The translations under genes and the position numbers were made by a program. From Dipteris shenzhenensis (lineage: Eukaryota > Polypodiophyta > Polypodiopsida > Gleicheniales), in assembly GCA_047967505.1 (NCBI GenBank), contig CM106539.1: 64,000 nt of DNA. One strand, written 5' to 3'. The notes beneath the pieces were generated by a model, which saw only the letters and a list, made by a program, of their open reading frames with translations, had not been told where the DNA came from and did not search any database. Shown in pieces: positions 55,450-64,000 of the stretch; the first letter of the stretch is position 1; every line of letters begins with the position of its first letter.

Positions 55450-56953
55450 CTTGCTAAAAGTACTTTTCAAGGACACCAACCCTTTTAGGAAAGTTCAAAA
55501 AGAATGGGAAAGTCGTGGCTTGCATGCCACAACGTTTTCATGCAGCCTAGATCCACATGCAGTCCACGCATGGCATCATGGTGCTGTCATACTTAGAAAG
55601 AGAAACCCTATGCTAAAGAGAGTAAATGTGAGTTTCCCGAAACAAGAACTCACATACCTTGGATATGTCATTTTGATAAATGGTGTACCATAGTGAGTCG
55701 TGACTATGAGAAAGAAAGGAAGGCATATGAGGACCATTTTGAGAATGATTACCAAAGTCAAATCCTTTCTTGGATTTGTAAACTTCTTCCAAACTCATAT
55801 TGGGAATTATGCTAAGATAGCATTACCCCTATCAAATTAGTCTAAAGGGGTGGAGAAGGGTAAATACAATAACTATATACCCATTGTGGGGACAGAAGAG
55901 CTTGACCCGTGTTTTAAGCAATTAAAACATGCTGTCACCACAACTTCTATCTTACATATAGTCGATCCTAGTATACCATTCGTGGTTGAAACGGATGCTA
56001 GTGACTATACTGTCGGAGTAAATTTGTTCGATGTTGGTAGACTAGTAGCTTTTGAGAGTAAAAAGCTAACAGAGCCACAATACAGGTGGCCAACGCATGA
56101 AAAAGAGCTGTATGCTGTTATTCACGCGTTGAAAAATTGGAGACATTATTTATATGGCTCTACTTTTGTGGTCTACGTGGATAACTCTTCTTTGAAGTAT
56201 TTCTGTAACGCCTCTGATCTTAGGGGCAAGAAAGCTCCTTGGTCGGAGTTCATGCAAGAATTTGATTCTAGATTCGTTATCGAATGGATTCTACCAATAA
56301 GGTAGCTGACGCCTTGAGTGGAATTGGTACTGTGAATCAACTTTGCTTCATAGAGATCCATTCAGACCTGTATCACTCTCTCACGGGCGTTTATCCCGAA
56401 GATGAATTATTCCAAAGTGTCTGGGATGAAGTACAAGTTGGGAATGTCCCTCTTGGAAGTAAACTACGAGAGTACTCCATTCTGAAGGGTTAGCTTTTTC
56501 GAAAGGGTAAGGTCTGTGTACCCGGTGTAGATACGAGGCATCCTATCTTGTTTGAATGTCATGACAGTCCTAGTGTTGGACATTTGGTACAAAGAACTTT
56601 GGATGTAGTCAAAAGAACTTTTTTTTGGCCTAAGCTTAAAGTTGATGTTGAACAGTATGTTTGAAATGATCAACAATGCCAAGTCAATAAAGAGCGCTTG
56701 AGACAAGGTGGATTTGCTGCATTCTTTGGAAATACCTGAGAATAAATGGCAAAGTATTTCATGGATTTTGTCGTAGGTTTACCACGAACCTCTCGTGGGC
56801 ATTATGCATTTTGGGCAATTGTCAGCCGACTTACCAAATTGGCTAGATTCATACGTACAAGATAGACTATTACAGCCACCCCACTTACTCACTTGTCGTT
56901 GAGAAGCTGTTTAGTCTTTATGGCTTACTGACTGAAATAGTCTGTGACAGAGA
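55450..56953 (+). pseudogene. Ty3/gypsy G2 pol, part 1 (RT end, RNase H, integrase start)
   Basis: RT tail KQELTYLGYVILINGVP (about 55640), connection block SFLGFVNFFQTHIGNYAKIA (about 55762), RNase H with VVETDASDYTVGV (55984), ELYAVIHALKNWRHYLYGST (56107) and YVDNSSLKYF (56172), then, after a frame change, KVADALSGIG and an integrase zinc region (ECHDSPSVGH about 56555) and core DFVVGLPRTSRGHYAFWAIV (56764). The frame is cut exactly at TEIVCDRD (56953) by copia element 4 and resumes at 61929. Several stops; inactive before the insertion is plausible. Confidence 0.87.
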
Positions 56954-57233
56954 TGTAGGCCATCTCGTGGGCTATCCATAGATGCAACCTATACCTTGGT
57001 ATGAGCCTTGTAGGCCTAGTTATAGTGAGTTAGGACTATTGGTACAGTTAGTTTATGCACCATCTAGGTCAGTTAGGACACTTAGTCCAGTTAGGGCAGT
57101 TAGCCCTAGGGTTTTGTTATGTTGGCTCTCCCTTGAACCTCCACACTTCAGTTTTGCAGCAATCTATTACATCATCTCGTTTTTCTCCAATGTGCTTCCA
57201 TTTTTTAGCTTCCATTGCTTCCAACACCCAACA
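56954..57233 (+). repeat. 5' LTR of copia element 4
   Basis: 280 bp, TGTAGGCCATCTC...CACCCAACA. It contains repeated gttagg/cagttag words (57020-57105), and its last 128 bp match 61796-61923. Confidence 0.88.
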
Positions 57234-57234
57234 G

Positions 57235-57246
57235 TGGTATCAGAGC
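57235..57246 (+). promoter_or_regulatory. Primer binding site (initiator Met tRNA), element 4
   Basis: TGGTATCAGAGC one base after the LTR. Confidence 0.92.
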
Positions 57247-58231
57247 AAGTCGGGATTGATAGCTTTCTCAAGCTGTTTGGCAGCCTTTTGAGCCCTCATT
57301 CTTGTTGATTTACTTAGTTTTCGAGGTTTTCTACACATCTGTGAGGACCTGTGACCTCCTGGAGCATTTCTGTTGCGGGAACTTCACTTTTGGCATGGGA
57401 AATCGGTATTTTGGAGCTTTTTTTGCTGAAATCGGTGCATTTATTGCACATTAATTGCTCGCAGCATTTGTACGGAATTCTGTACTCCCTGTACGGATTT
57501 TCACACGTGTGAATTCCATACGTCTGTACGGACCTGCCAGAAAAATCTGTACAGCATGCCAGAAAAATTTGTACAGCCTGTCAGACAAATCCGTACAGCC
57601 TGTACGGATCTGTCAGAATTCCGTATACCTGTCAGAAATTGTATGGACATGCATTTAAGGCTGTACGGGGCTGCGTCAGCAAGCATTTACTGCAGTACGA
57701 GGGCTGCTCGGGGTGCGTGCCAGTTATATCGAAGGTTTCTCAGCATTTCGGAGCTGCCTCGAGCTGTGTGCCGGTGTTTGGAGCCATTTGGAGCTGCTGA
57801 ATTGATCCGGAGACTTCTCTTTGAGCCCTTCCCTCCTCATTTGGCATCCCTCTGCCTTGGGCTGCGAGCTTCTCTCCATTGGATCTCTCTCCATTTCTAC
57901 ATGCTCTCCTCCTCATGGGAGCACTTCTTTTGCTATATGTAATTCTCATTTCCAGCCCTCATTTGCTCGCTTTCAGAGCTTGTCACTGCTGTACATCATT
58001 GGGTAAGTCGTCGTTGCATTGGCTTTTTCCAATTTCTACTTCATTTGCATTTTGGAAAGGCCTCGTGTTGCCTTTGGTGTTTTTTTTTGCAATAGGTATA
58101 CCTTGGGACAGCAGAGTCTTTTGTAGACATAAGCTTTGAAGCTTGGGCAAATTTTTGGCACTTGATTATGAGAGGTTGCCTTTCTCTCATTTGCTTTGCC
58201 AGTTGGTGCATTTGCCTTGTATTTCAGCACC
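57247..58231 (+). other. Leader of element 4
   Basis: Untranslated leader of about 1 kb. At 57476-57670 it holds a cluster of ctgtacgga/cctgtcagaa words (gtacgg repeated about eight times), an irregular short repeat of unknown role. Confidence 0.6.
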
Positions 58232-59324
58232 ATGTCTGGTGGCAAAGATGATTTGTTTGGCCTGATTGGGGCCGATGACAAGCTTGATGGCACCAATTAT
58301 CCCATGTGGTCATACATGATGGGACATGTTTTGGTTGCCAAGAATCTATGGCATATTGTTTCAGGTTCTGAGGCCAGGCCTACATGCCCTTTACTGGTCC
58401 TACACCTGCAGCCTCTGCTTCTTCAGGTGACGGGTCTTCAGGTGATGGTTCTATTGCTACAGCCAGGACTCTTGCACCTCCTGCTCCAGGTGCTTTGCCT
58501 CCTTCACAGGAGCAAATTCAGTGGGATGGTTGTGATGCCAAAGCACATGCCTTGATTGCTCTTTCAGTGAAATGGGGTATTATCCCTGATTTTCGGTCTT
58601 GCAAGACAGCTAAGCAAGCATGGGATCAGCTTGCATCTTTGTATTAGGTGCAGAATCAGGCGAGGGTTGCCTATCTCCACAGGCAGTTGAAAGATCTAAA
58701 GCTTGATGAGGGTGGTAACATGGATGCCTATCTCACTAATGTGAAGGATTTGAAAGAGCAGTTGACCAACATTGATGAGATTATGCCTGATTCTCAGCTG
58801 GTTTCTCATACCCTTGATGGGTTGCCTGATTCATATCAAGGCTTTGCTACTACATTGAGGTTGGTTGTAGGGGGTGATGCCAATCATTTCTCATTTGACC
58901 AGCTTGTTGCTCTTCTTCTTCGGGAGGAGCAAAGTTGTGTGAATCGCAATGCTACTATGGCTAGTGATCAAGCATTTGCTGCCCATTACAAACAAAAAGG
59001 TAAAGGCAAGGTTTCAGCTGGAAAGCCCTCCCATTCCCATGCTGATCATTCACATGGTGCCTCTTCTTCAGGGGATAACAAAAAGAAGAAGAGATGTAAT
59101 TATTGCAGGAAGCCTGGGCATGATATTTCTGAATGCATGAAGCGCATAGCATCGGAAAAGAAAAAGAAAGAGTCTGGTCTTGCAGTATCTGGTTCTTCTA
59201 GTGCAGAAGATCGACACGAGTGCGCTAATTTTGCACAAGACCACCATTGGGCTTTCTTGGTTACATGTCAGTATAATCTTGATGTTCATGATGCTTGTAT
59301 GGCAGTTTCAGATGTTCGTGATGC
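58232..59324 (+). pseudogene. gag of copia element 4
   Basis: ATG at 58232 starts MSGGKDDLFGLIGADDKLDG then NYPMWSYMMGHVL. A frameshift near 58385 precedes an Ala/Ser/Gly-rich insert and the DAKAHALIALSVKWGIIPDF block. A TAG at 58645 follows LASLY. The rest (262 codons) holds the UBN2-type core with NVKDLKEQLTNIDE and HTLDGLPDSYQGF, and a CCHC knuckle (59095-59136). It is a different copia lineage from elements 2 and 3. Confidence 0.87.
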
Positions 59325-61770
59325 TTGGTTCTTGCTAGCAAGCACATCATTTCCTGCAGGAAGTTATTCAGTTCATTGGAGCTTACATCTAAGGGGTGCA
59401 GTGTCACATGTGCCAATAATGCATCATATACCGTGAAATGTATTGGGCAAGTTGCTCTTACTTTTGTCTTTGGTGGTATTGTCACTCTGGAGCATGTGCT
59501 TTATGTTCCAGGCATTCGTAAGAACCTCATTTCTATTTCAGCCATTGCTACATGTGGCTTTCAGGTTATTTTTGATGGTGTGAGGTGTGCAGTGTATGCT
59601 GTTACACATGCTTTTACTCTGGTTTTGACTGGCACATTGTCTAGCGGTCTTTACAGTCTTGATGCTTATGACATATGTTCAGATGATGATGCTGCACTTG
59701 CCCATGCACATTCCTTTGCTATTGATTCTACCATGGCAGATACTCATTTGTAGCATGAGAGGTTTGGACACCTCAATTTTAGAGCCGTGGTGAAGTTATT
59801 TAAGGAAGATATGGTTGTGGATCTTCCCAAAATGCATATGCCTTCGAAACATGTTTGTGAACCATGCTTACTTGGTAAGATGCACCGTGCTGCGTTTCCC
59901 AAGTATGGGAGAGTTGGTGCTTCACGTAAGCTTTATCTTGTTCATAGTGATGTTTGTGGACCCATGAGGGTTGCAGCTCTTGGGGGATTCTACTATTTTG
60001 TTACTTTTATTGATGATTTCACCAGGTACACTTGGATTTTCGCATTGAAATCCAAGTCTGATGTTTCTTCATGCTTCAAGTACTTTATTGCCTTGGCTGA
60101 GAATGAGAGTGGGCTGCACATTGCTCACATTAATACAGACAAGGGGGGTGAATACATGTGGAAGGAGTTTTGGCTTCCCGTGGCATCAATCATCGATGCA
60201 CGGTGCCTTATACTCCTCACCAGAGTCCCGTGGCTGAGCGGAAGAATAGATCAGTGATGGAAATGGCCAGATGCATGTTGAAAGGCAAACATTTGCCTAA
60301 TAAGTTGTGGTTGGATGCGGTCATGTGTGCAAATTACATCTTGAATAGATGTCCTACAAAGGCATTACAGAATATCACACCTTATGAGCCTTGGACGGGT
60401 CGTAAGCCTCGCATTTCCCACATGAGGACTTTTGGATGCTTAGCTTATGTTCATGTGCCTTCATAGAGACGCACTAAGTTGGATGATAAAGCTGTTAAAT
60501 GCATTTTTCTTGGGTATAGTTCAGAGAGTAGGGGCTATAAGCTATATCAGCCCCGCACGGGCAAGTGTTTTGTCAGTCGGGATGTTGTGTTTGTGAATCT
60601 TCCACTATGCCTTTGCTGAACTATCAAAAACAGCCTGTTGTTGATGCCCTAGACATATTTGACAGCTTGATGCCTTTGTTTCCATCCGATGCTCGGGATG
60701 ATGTTCCATCTGAGGTTGTCCCTCCTCCATCTATTGGTCATTTGCAGCCAGATGTGCATGCAGAAATTCAGCCTTATCATTGATCAGGATCATTTGCACC
60801 GGACTCTTGACCAAGAAAGAGCAAAAATTCAGGAGCCTAAAAAGGTACCCCGTTGGCTCCTTGACACATTAAAAGACAACAAACAAGACACTCCTCTCCC
60901 AGCCCGTACGAGAGCAGCTGTCCGGAAAGAGCATGCTAGTTTTGTTGCTTATGCTTTGGTTGCTACAGCATGCAATGAAGAGCCATTATGTCATCAAGAT
61001 GCCTTTCAGAATGATTGTTGGATGAAGGCCATGCAAGCTGAATTGGATACTATCCATTAGAATGACACCTGGGAGTTGTGTGATTTGCCTTATGGCAAGA
61101 ATGCCATTGGAACTAAGTGGGTTCACAAGATCAAACGGAAAGCTGATGGTTCAGTGGACCGTTACAAAGCCCGTCTTGTTGCTAAGGGCTATGCTCAACA
61201 GCATGGCATTGACTTTGAGGAGACTTTTGCTCCCACTTCCAGGATCACTACCATTCGCATTGTTATTGCCTTTGCTGCCCACTTTCATTGGACTGTTACA
61301 AAGCCCGTCTTGTTGCTAAGGGCTATGCTCAACAGCATGGCATTGACTTTGAGGAGGAGACTTTTGCTCCCACTTCCAGGATCACTACCATTCGCATTGT
61401 TATTGCCTTTGCTGCCCACTTTCATTGGCAGATACATCAGCTTGATATTAAGACAACTTTCCTTCATGGGCATTTGCAGGAAGAGGTCTATGTTTCCCAA
61501 CCTCTCGGCTCTGAGGTTGAAGGTTCTGAAAGCAAGGTATGCTGCTTGAAAAAGGCCCTCTATGGATTGAAGCAGGCACCTCGGGTTTGGTATTCGAGAA
61601 TTCATTCTCATTTGCTCACACTTGGCTTTTAGAATAGCCCTACAGAAGCTACCCTTTACATCCGCAAGCGTGGGACAGATTTGCTGATTTTAGTCCTTTA
61701 TGTGGATGACATGCTTGTAACTGAGACACATGCTCAGCAAATTGCAGATTTTAAAATTGATTTGCAGTAG
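59325..61770 (+). pseudogene. Protease-integrase-RT of copia element 4 (truncated)
   Basis: The protease active site expected after DAWFL is LASTS, with no DSG. Then HVLYVPGIRKNLISISAIA (59495), HERFGHLNFRAVVK (59755) and KHVCEPCLLGKMHRAAFPK for the HHCC region, integrase VHSDVCGPM (59941), NTDKGGEY (60133), and after a frame change PVAERKNRSVMEMARCML (60224). RT has [22 protein letters not shown] (61109), a 134-bp tandem duplication that doubles the [20 protein letters not shown] block, [20 protein letters not shown] (61441), [17 protein letters not shown] and LYVDDML (61697). It ends shortly after, at the deletion junction with the 3' LTR. Confidence 0.88.
61155..61427 (+). repeat. 134-bp tandem duplication in RT of element 4
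   Basis: tggac(c/t)gttacaaagcccgtc starts at 61155 and again at 61289; the second copy has one extra GAG. Since 134 is not a multiple of three, the duplication shifts the RT frame. Confidence 0.93.
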
Positions 61771-61795
61771 ACATTTGCTATGTCTGACTTTAGAA

Positions 61796-61923
61796 CTAGG
61801 GTTTTGCTATATTGGCTCTCCCTTGAGCCTCCACACTTGAGTTTTGCAGCAATCTATTACAACATCTCGTTTTTCTCCATTGTGCTTCCATTTTTGAGCT
61901 TCCATTGCTTCCAACACCCAACA
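61796..61923 (+). repeat. 3' LTR of copia element 4 (5'-truncated)
   Basis: Begins at CTAGGGTTTTG, corresponding to 57106 in the 5' LTR, and ends CCCAACA before TSD AGAGA. It differs from the 5' copy at several positions. Confidence 0.9.
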
Positions 61924-61928
61924 AGAGA

Positions 61929-62195
61929 TGCTAAGTTTACTGGGCATTTTTGATGGGTTGTATTCAAGAAGTTGGATACTCAGCTGATCATGAGTTTGGC
62001 TGATCATGCAAATCGGATGGACAAACTGAGCAGGTTAATCAGACTTTGGAAGACATGCTGTGAGCTTATGTCTTCCTAAGGCAGTCTAATTGGAGCATGT
62101 GATCAATTCTATACTTATGTCACCTTTCAATCTGGGTGTCTCGTCACTCTTGACACCTATCAATGCTTCAAAAGATAGAGTAGAGTACGGGCTGA
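61929..62195 (+). pseudogene. Ty3/gypsy G2 integrase, part 2
   Basis: Continues the integrase directly after the copia 4 TSD: AKFTGHF, then VVFKKLDTQLIMSLADH, and after a one-base shift DGQTEQVNQTLEDML, AYVFLRQSNWSM, and SPFNLGVSSLLTPINASKD in further frames. It contains the third acidic residue of the core (in TEQVNQ). Several stops. Confidence 0.85.
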
Positions 62196-62199
62196 GCAT

Positions 62200-62880
62200 C
62201 CATCTACAGGGGCATTTTCATCAGCATCATTCCGTGCATGGAATGGCATAGTAGCACAATGCACAACAAAAGCAGCTCTAGGGCTGAACCGTGTGTATGT
62301 GATGGGTACACCCTCCAAGCTGAGTAGTACCGCTTAGATAAGAGGAAACTCAGAATCACTCCTGACTCCGGCATTTGGAGCTTCTCCTGACTCATGTGTG
62401 CTCCACTCGTCTCCTTGTGAGTCTCATCAAGGATCTCAGGAGCATTTCCCAAATCATCATCATCATCAGAGACATCTATGATCATGCTATGTTTGGCTGT
62501 TCTAGTATTCCTCATTTTGCATACCTCCTTGTGCTCGGAAGTCCATTTCTCGCCACACTTAAAGCATCGATTTGCCCTCTTTCTGCTGTCCATGATGGCT
62601 TTGGTATGTTGTTTAATGTCTGATTTTAGCATTAGGCTTCCCTCCTGGCTTTGCATCGGGATGCCTATCAGGCCTTGCATATGGCCTTTTGCTGCTCGAT
62701 ATTGTTGGGAACACGGGAAATGGGGCTGCTACACCTTTTCGGTCTTGCCACTCAAGCATCTTGGGTTTTTTTCTCAGCCTCCAATGCAGTCCCATGTATG
62801 CTGCCCATAAGCCCATAAACATGGCTCCATACCGTCTCTCTAAAGTGGAGTAACATGACAGGTTTGGGAGTTACTTGAGA
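62200..62880 (-). pseudogene. Ty3/gypsy gag fragment, minus strand
   Basis: Minus-strand frame with KRANRCFKCGEKWTSEHKEV followed by C (62519-62566), a gag zinc knuckle of the CFxCGEKWxxxHxC type found in plant gypsy elements, preceded by KPNAKIRH and ARPDRHPDAKPGGKPN in an overlapping frame (about 62620-62680). An acidic stretch DVSDDDDD follows. It is in reverse orientation to the RT scrap beside it. Confidence 0.65.
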
Positions 62881-62906
62881 AGAATTTCCATTTCTCATAG
62901 CACTTC

Positions 62907-62985
62907 CCCTTTGCCTCCCTAGTGCTCCTTGTGAAAAAGAAAGATGGCTCATACCGCATGTGCATCGATTACGGAGATGTCAAGC
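62907..62985 (+). pseudogene. Ty3/gypsy RT start fragment, plus strand
   Basis: [19 protein letters not shown] then IDYGDVKQ, the conserved first block of Ty3/gypsy RT, ending abruptly. Only about 80 bp remain. Confidence 0.75.
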
Positions 62986-63120
62986 AAGGCCACTATAATG
63001 TAATGAAGGGGGAAAAAGGGCTATTTTTAGGTGGGAAATGTCGAGGGACTTTAAGTCTCCATCTAGTGTACTTTTAGTGTCACTCTCCCTCCTCCTTCCT
63101 CCACTCCTCAATTCGTTGAT

Positions 63121-64000
63121 ATGGTGAAGGAGATTGCAGCCTTTGGACCTAGTTACGCTCCTCCCTCATGTGAGGCCTTGCGCACCACAATTTTGGCAAT
63201 AGGGAAGACCGACATAGAGTAGTCATTGGCTCCCATCAAAGACATATGGCTGAAATGTGTGGTCACATAAATGGGAGATGGATGGAGTGACACTAGGAGC
63301 CGCTCTATTCAGGGCATCATTGCATACTCCAGAGGGGTCATTTTTTTCATTGAAGCTATTGATAATGTAGAGGAGGGAAAGTGAGCCGAGAGGTTGGTTA
63401 GCATTTGGATGGAGCCATTTGAGCATGGGGGGGTAGATCAGGCTATTCATTTTGTTTTTGATGGTGAGAACTTCAGGAGGGCAGCAGGGAGGATTCTTGA
63501 AGAGAAGTACCCTCACCTTACCTTCACTCCTTGCATGGCACATGGGCTGAATAATCTCTTGGAGGATATTGGTAAGTTGGATAGGGTGGATCCTACCATT
63601 GACATGGGTAATCAGTGTTCACTGGCCATGGCCCATCACTACATTTTGGCTATCTTTGGCAAGATATCCCCAAAAAAGAATCTCTTGACACACGCTTTGT
63701 TTATGATTTCATCATGTTGAAGCGGCTTTTTAAGCTGAAAGCTCTATTGCGATAGCTTGTTGTTTCCGCTGAGTGGGATGGATGGCGTGAATAGAACTCT
63801 ATAGGGGCTCAGAGACTTATGTCCATTGTCTTGGATGACCTCTTTTGGGATGATGCTTCAGGTTACAAAGCCTATTCTTTTGATGTTGAGGCTTGTTGAT
63901 GGAGATGGTCCTTGTATTGGGAAGGTGTATGAAGGGATGGATAGGATGATTGAGACCGTTGAAAGTATAGATGCTTTGTATACTTGGAGGAAGGAGGAGT
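63121..64000 (+). pseudogene. hAT transposase (DUF659-type) pseudogene, runs off the window
   Basis: Starts near MVKEIAAFGPSYAPPSCEAL (63121), then LAPIKDIWLK, GDGWSDTRSRSIQGIIAYS, and the best block FVFDGENFRRAAGRILEEKY PHLTFTPCMAHGLNNLLEDI split across 63451-63566, where the Asp and the C-x2-H of the DUF659/hAT core are visible. Then a frame change to MLKRLFKLKALL and WDGWRE, DDLFWDDASGYKAYSFDVEA, and in another frame VYEGMDRMIETVESID. Stops at about 63220, 63267 and 63382 and frameshifts make it a pseudogene. hAT transposases excise and reinsert DNA elements; the C-terminal dimerisation domain would be beyond 64000. Confidence 0.8.

Larger units (their letters stand above)
56949..61928 (+). 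mobile_element. Ty1/copia element 4, inserted in gypsy G2 integrase; 3' part deleted
   Basis: TSD AGAGA (56949-56953 and 61924-61928) flanks an element with 5' LTR 56954-57233, primer site, gag, pol cut after the RT active site, and a truncated 3' LTR (61796-61923). Removing it restores the continuity of the surrounding integrase, which fixes the boundaries independently. RNase H, the polypurine tract and the first 152 bases of the 3' LTR are missing in a single deletion. Confidence 0.92.

Overview
The window is nuclear DNA of a land plant with a repeat-rich genome. Supporting signs are two plant-type host genes with spliceosomal introns, four Ty1/copia elements primed by initiator-Met tRNA, several Ty3/gypsy fragments (one with a chromodomain), LINE, PIF/Harbinger and hAT remains, and long CT/GT/GA microsatellites. 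I cannot fix the lineage from sequence alone; a fern, lycophyte or other large-genome plant would fit. There are no bacterial operons, phage genes or CRISPR arrays, and I found no complete tRNA or rRNA gene.

Layout. 1-5.4 kb: a seven-exon PEX11 (peroxisome division) gene with a GC-AG second intron, the only complete host gene here. 5.4-12.7 kb: AT-rich DNA without a recognisable gene. 12.76-13.05 kb: a large compound CT/GT microsatellite. 13.15-15.16 kb: three tandem decayed copies of an FkbM-type methyltransferase C-terminal segment, minus strand. 15.7-20.9 kb: copia element 1 with an internal inversion of about 570 bp. 20.95-26.9 kb: copia element 2. 28.0-38.8 kb: a nested stack, in which a minus-strand LINE is split by a rearranged Ty3/gypsy chromovirus (G1), whose 3' LTR is in turn split by copia element 3. 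39.4-42.4 kb: a minus-strand Ty3/gypsy pol pseudogene (G3). 42.5-43.9 kb: a purine tract and TTAG-rich tandem repeats. 44.5-50.9 kb: a candidate PIF/Harbinger element with terminal inverted repeats, a broken transposase and a convergent glutamine-rich SAM-domain reading frame. 52.7-53.8 kb: two exons of an LSD1/LOL zinc-finger gene. 54-62.2 kb: gypsy G2, interrupted inside its integrase by copia element 4. 62.2-64 kb: gypsy gag and RT scraps and a hAT transposase pseudogene running off the window.

How it fits together. The host content is PEX11 and the 5' part of a LOL gene; most of the rest is transposon strata whose order can be read from target-site duplications (CTTAG, CTTGC, ATAAG, AGAGA). 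The most unusual object is copia element 3. It has well-preserved LTRs and a 798-codon open pol frame, yet it lacks or has altered nearly every catalytic motif. It shares primer-site and polypurine-tract architecture with element 2 next door, which suggests a non-autonomous parasite with a preserved reading frame. Other notable points are small internal inversions in two different LTR elements, the SAM-domain partner frame in the PIF/Harbinger unit, and a nonsense codon shared by all three FkbM copies.
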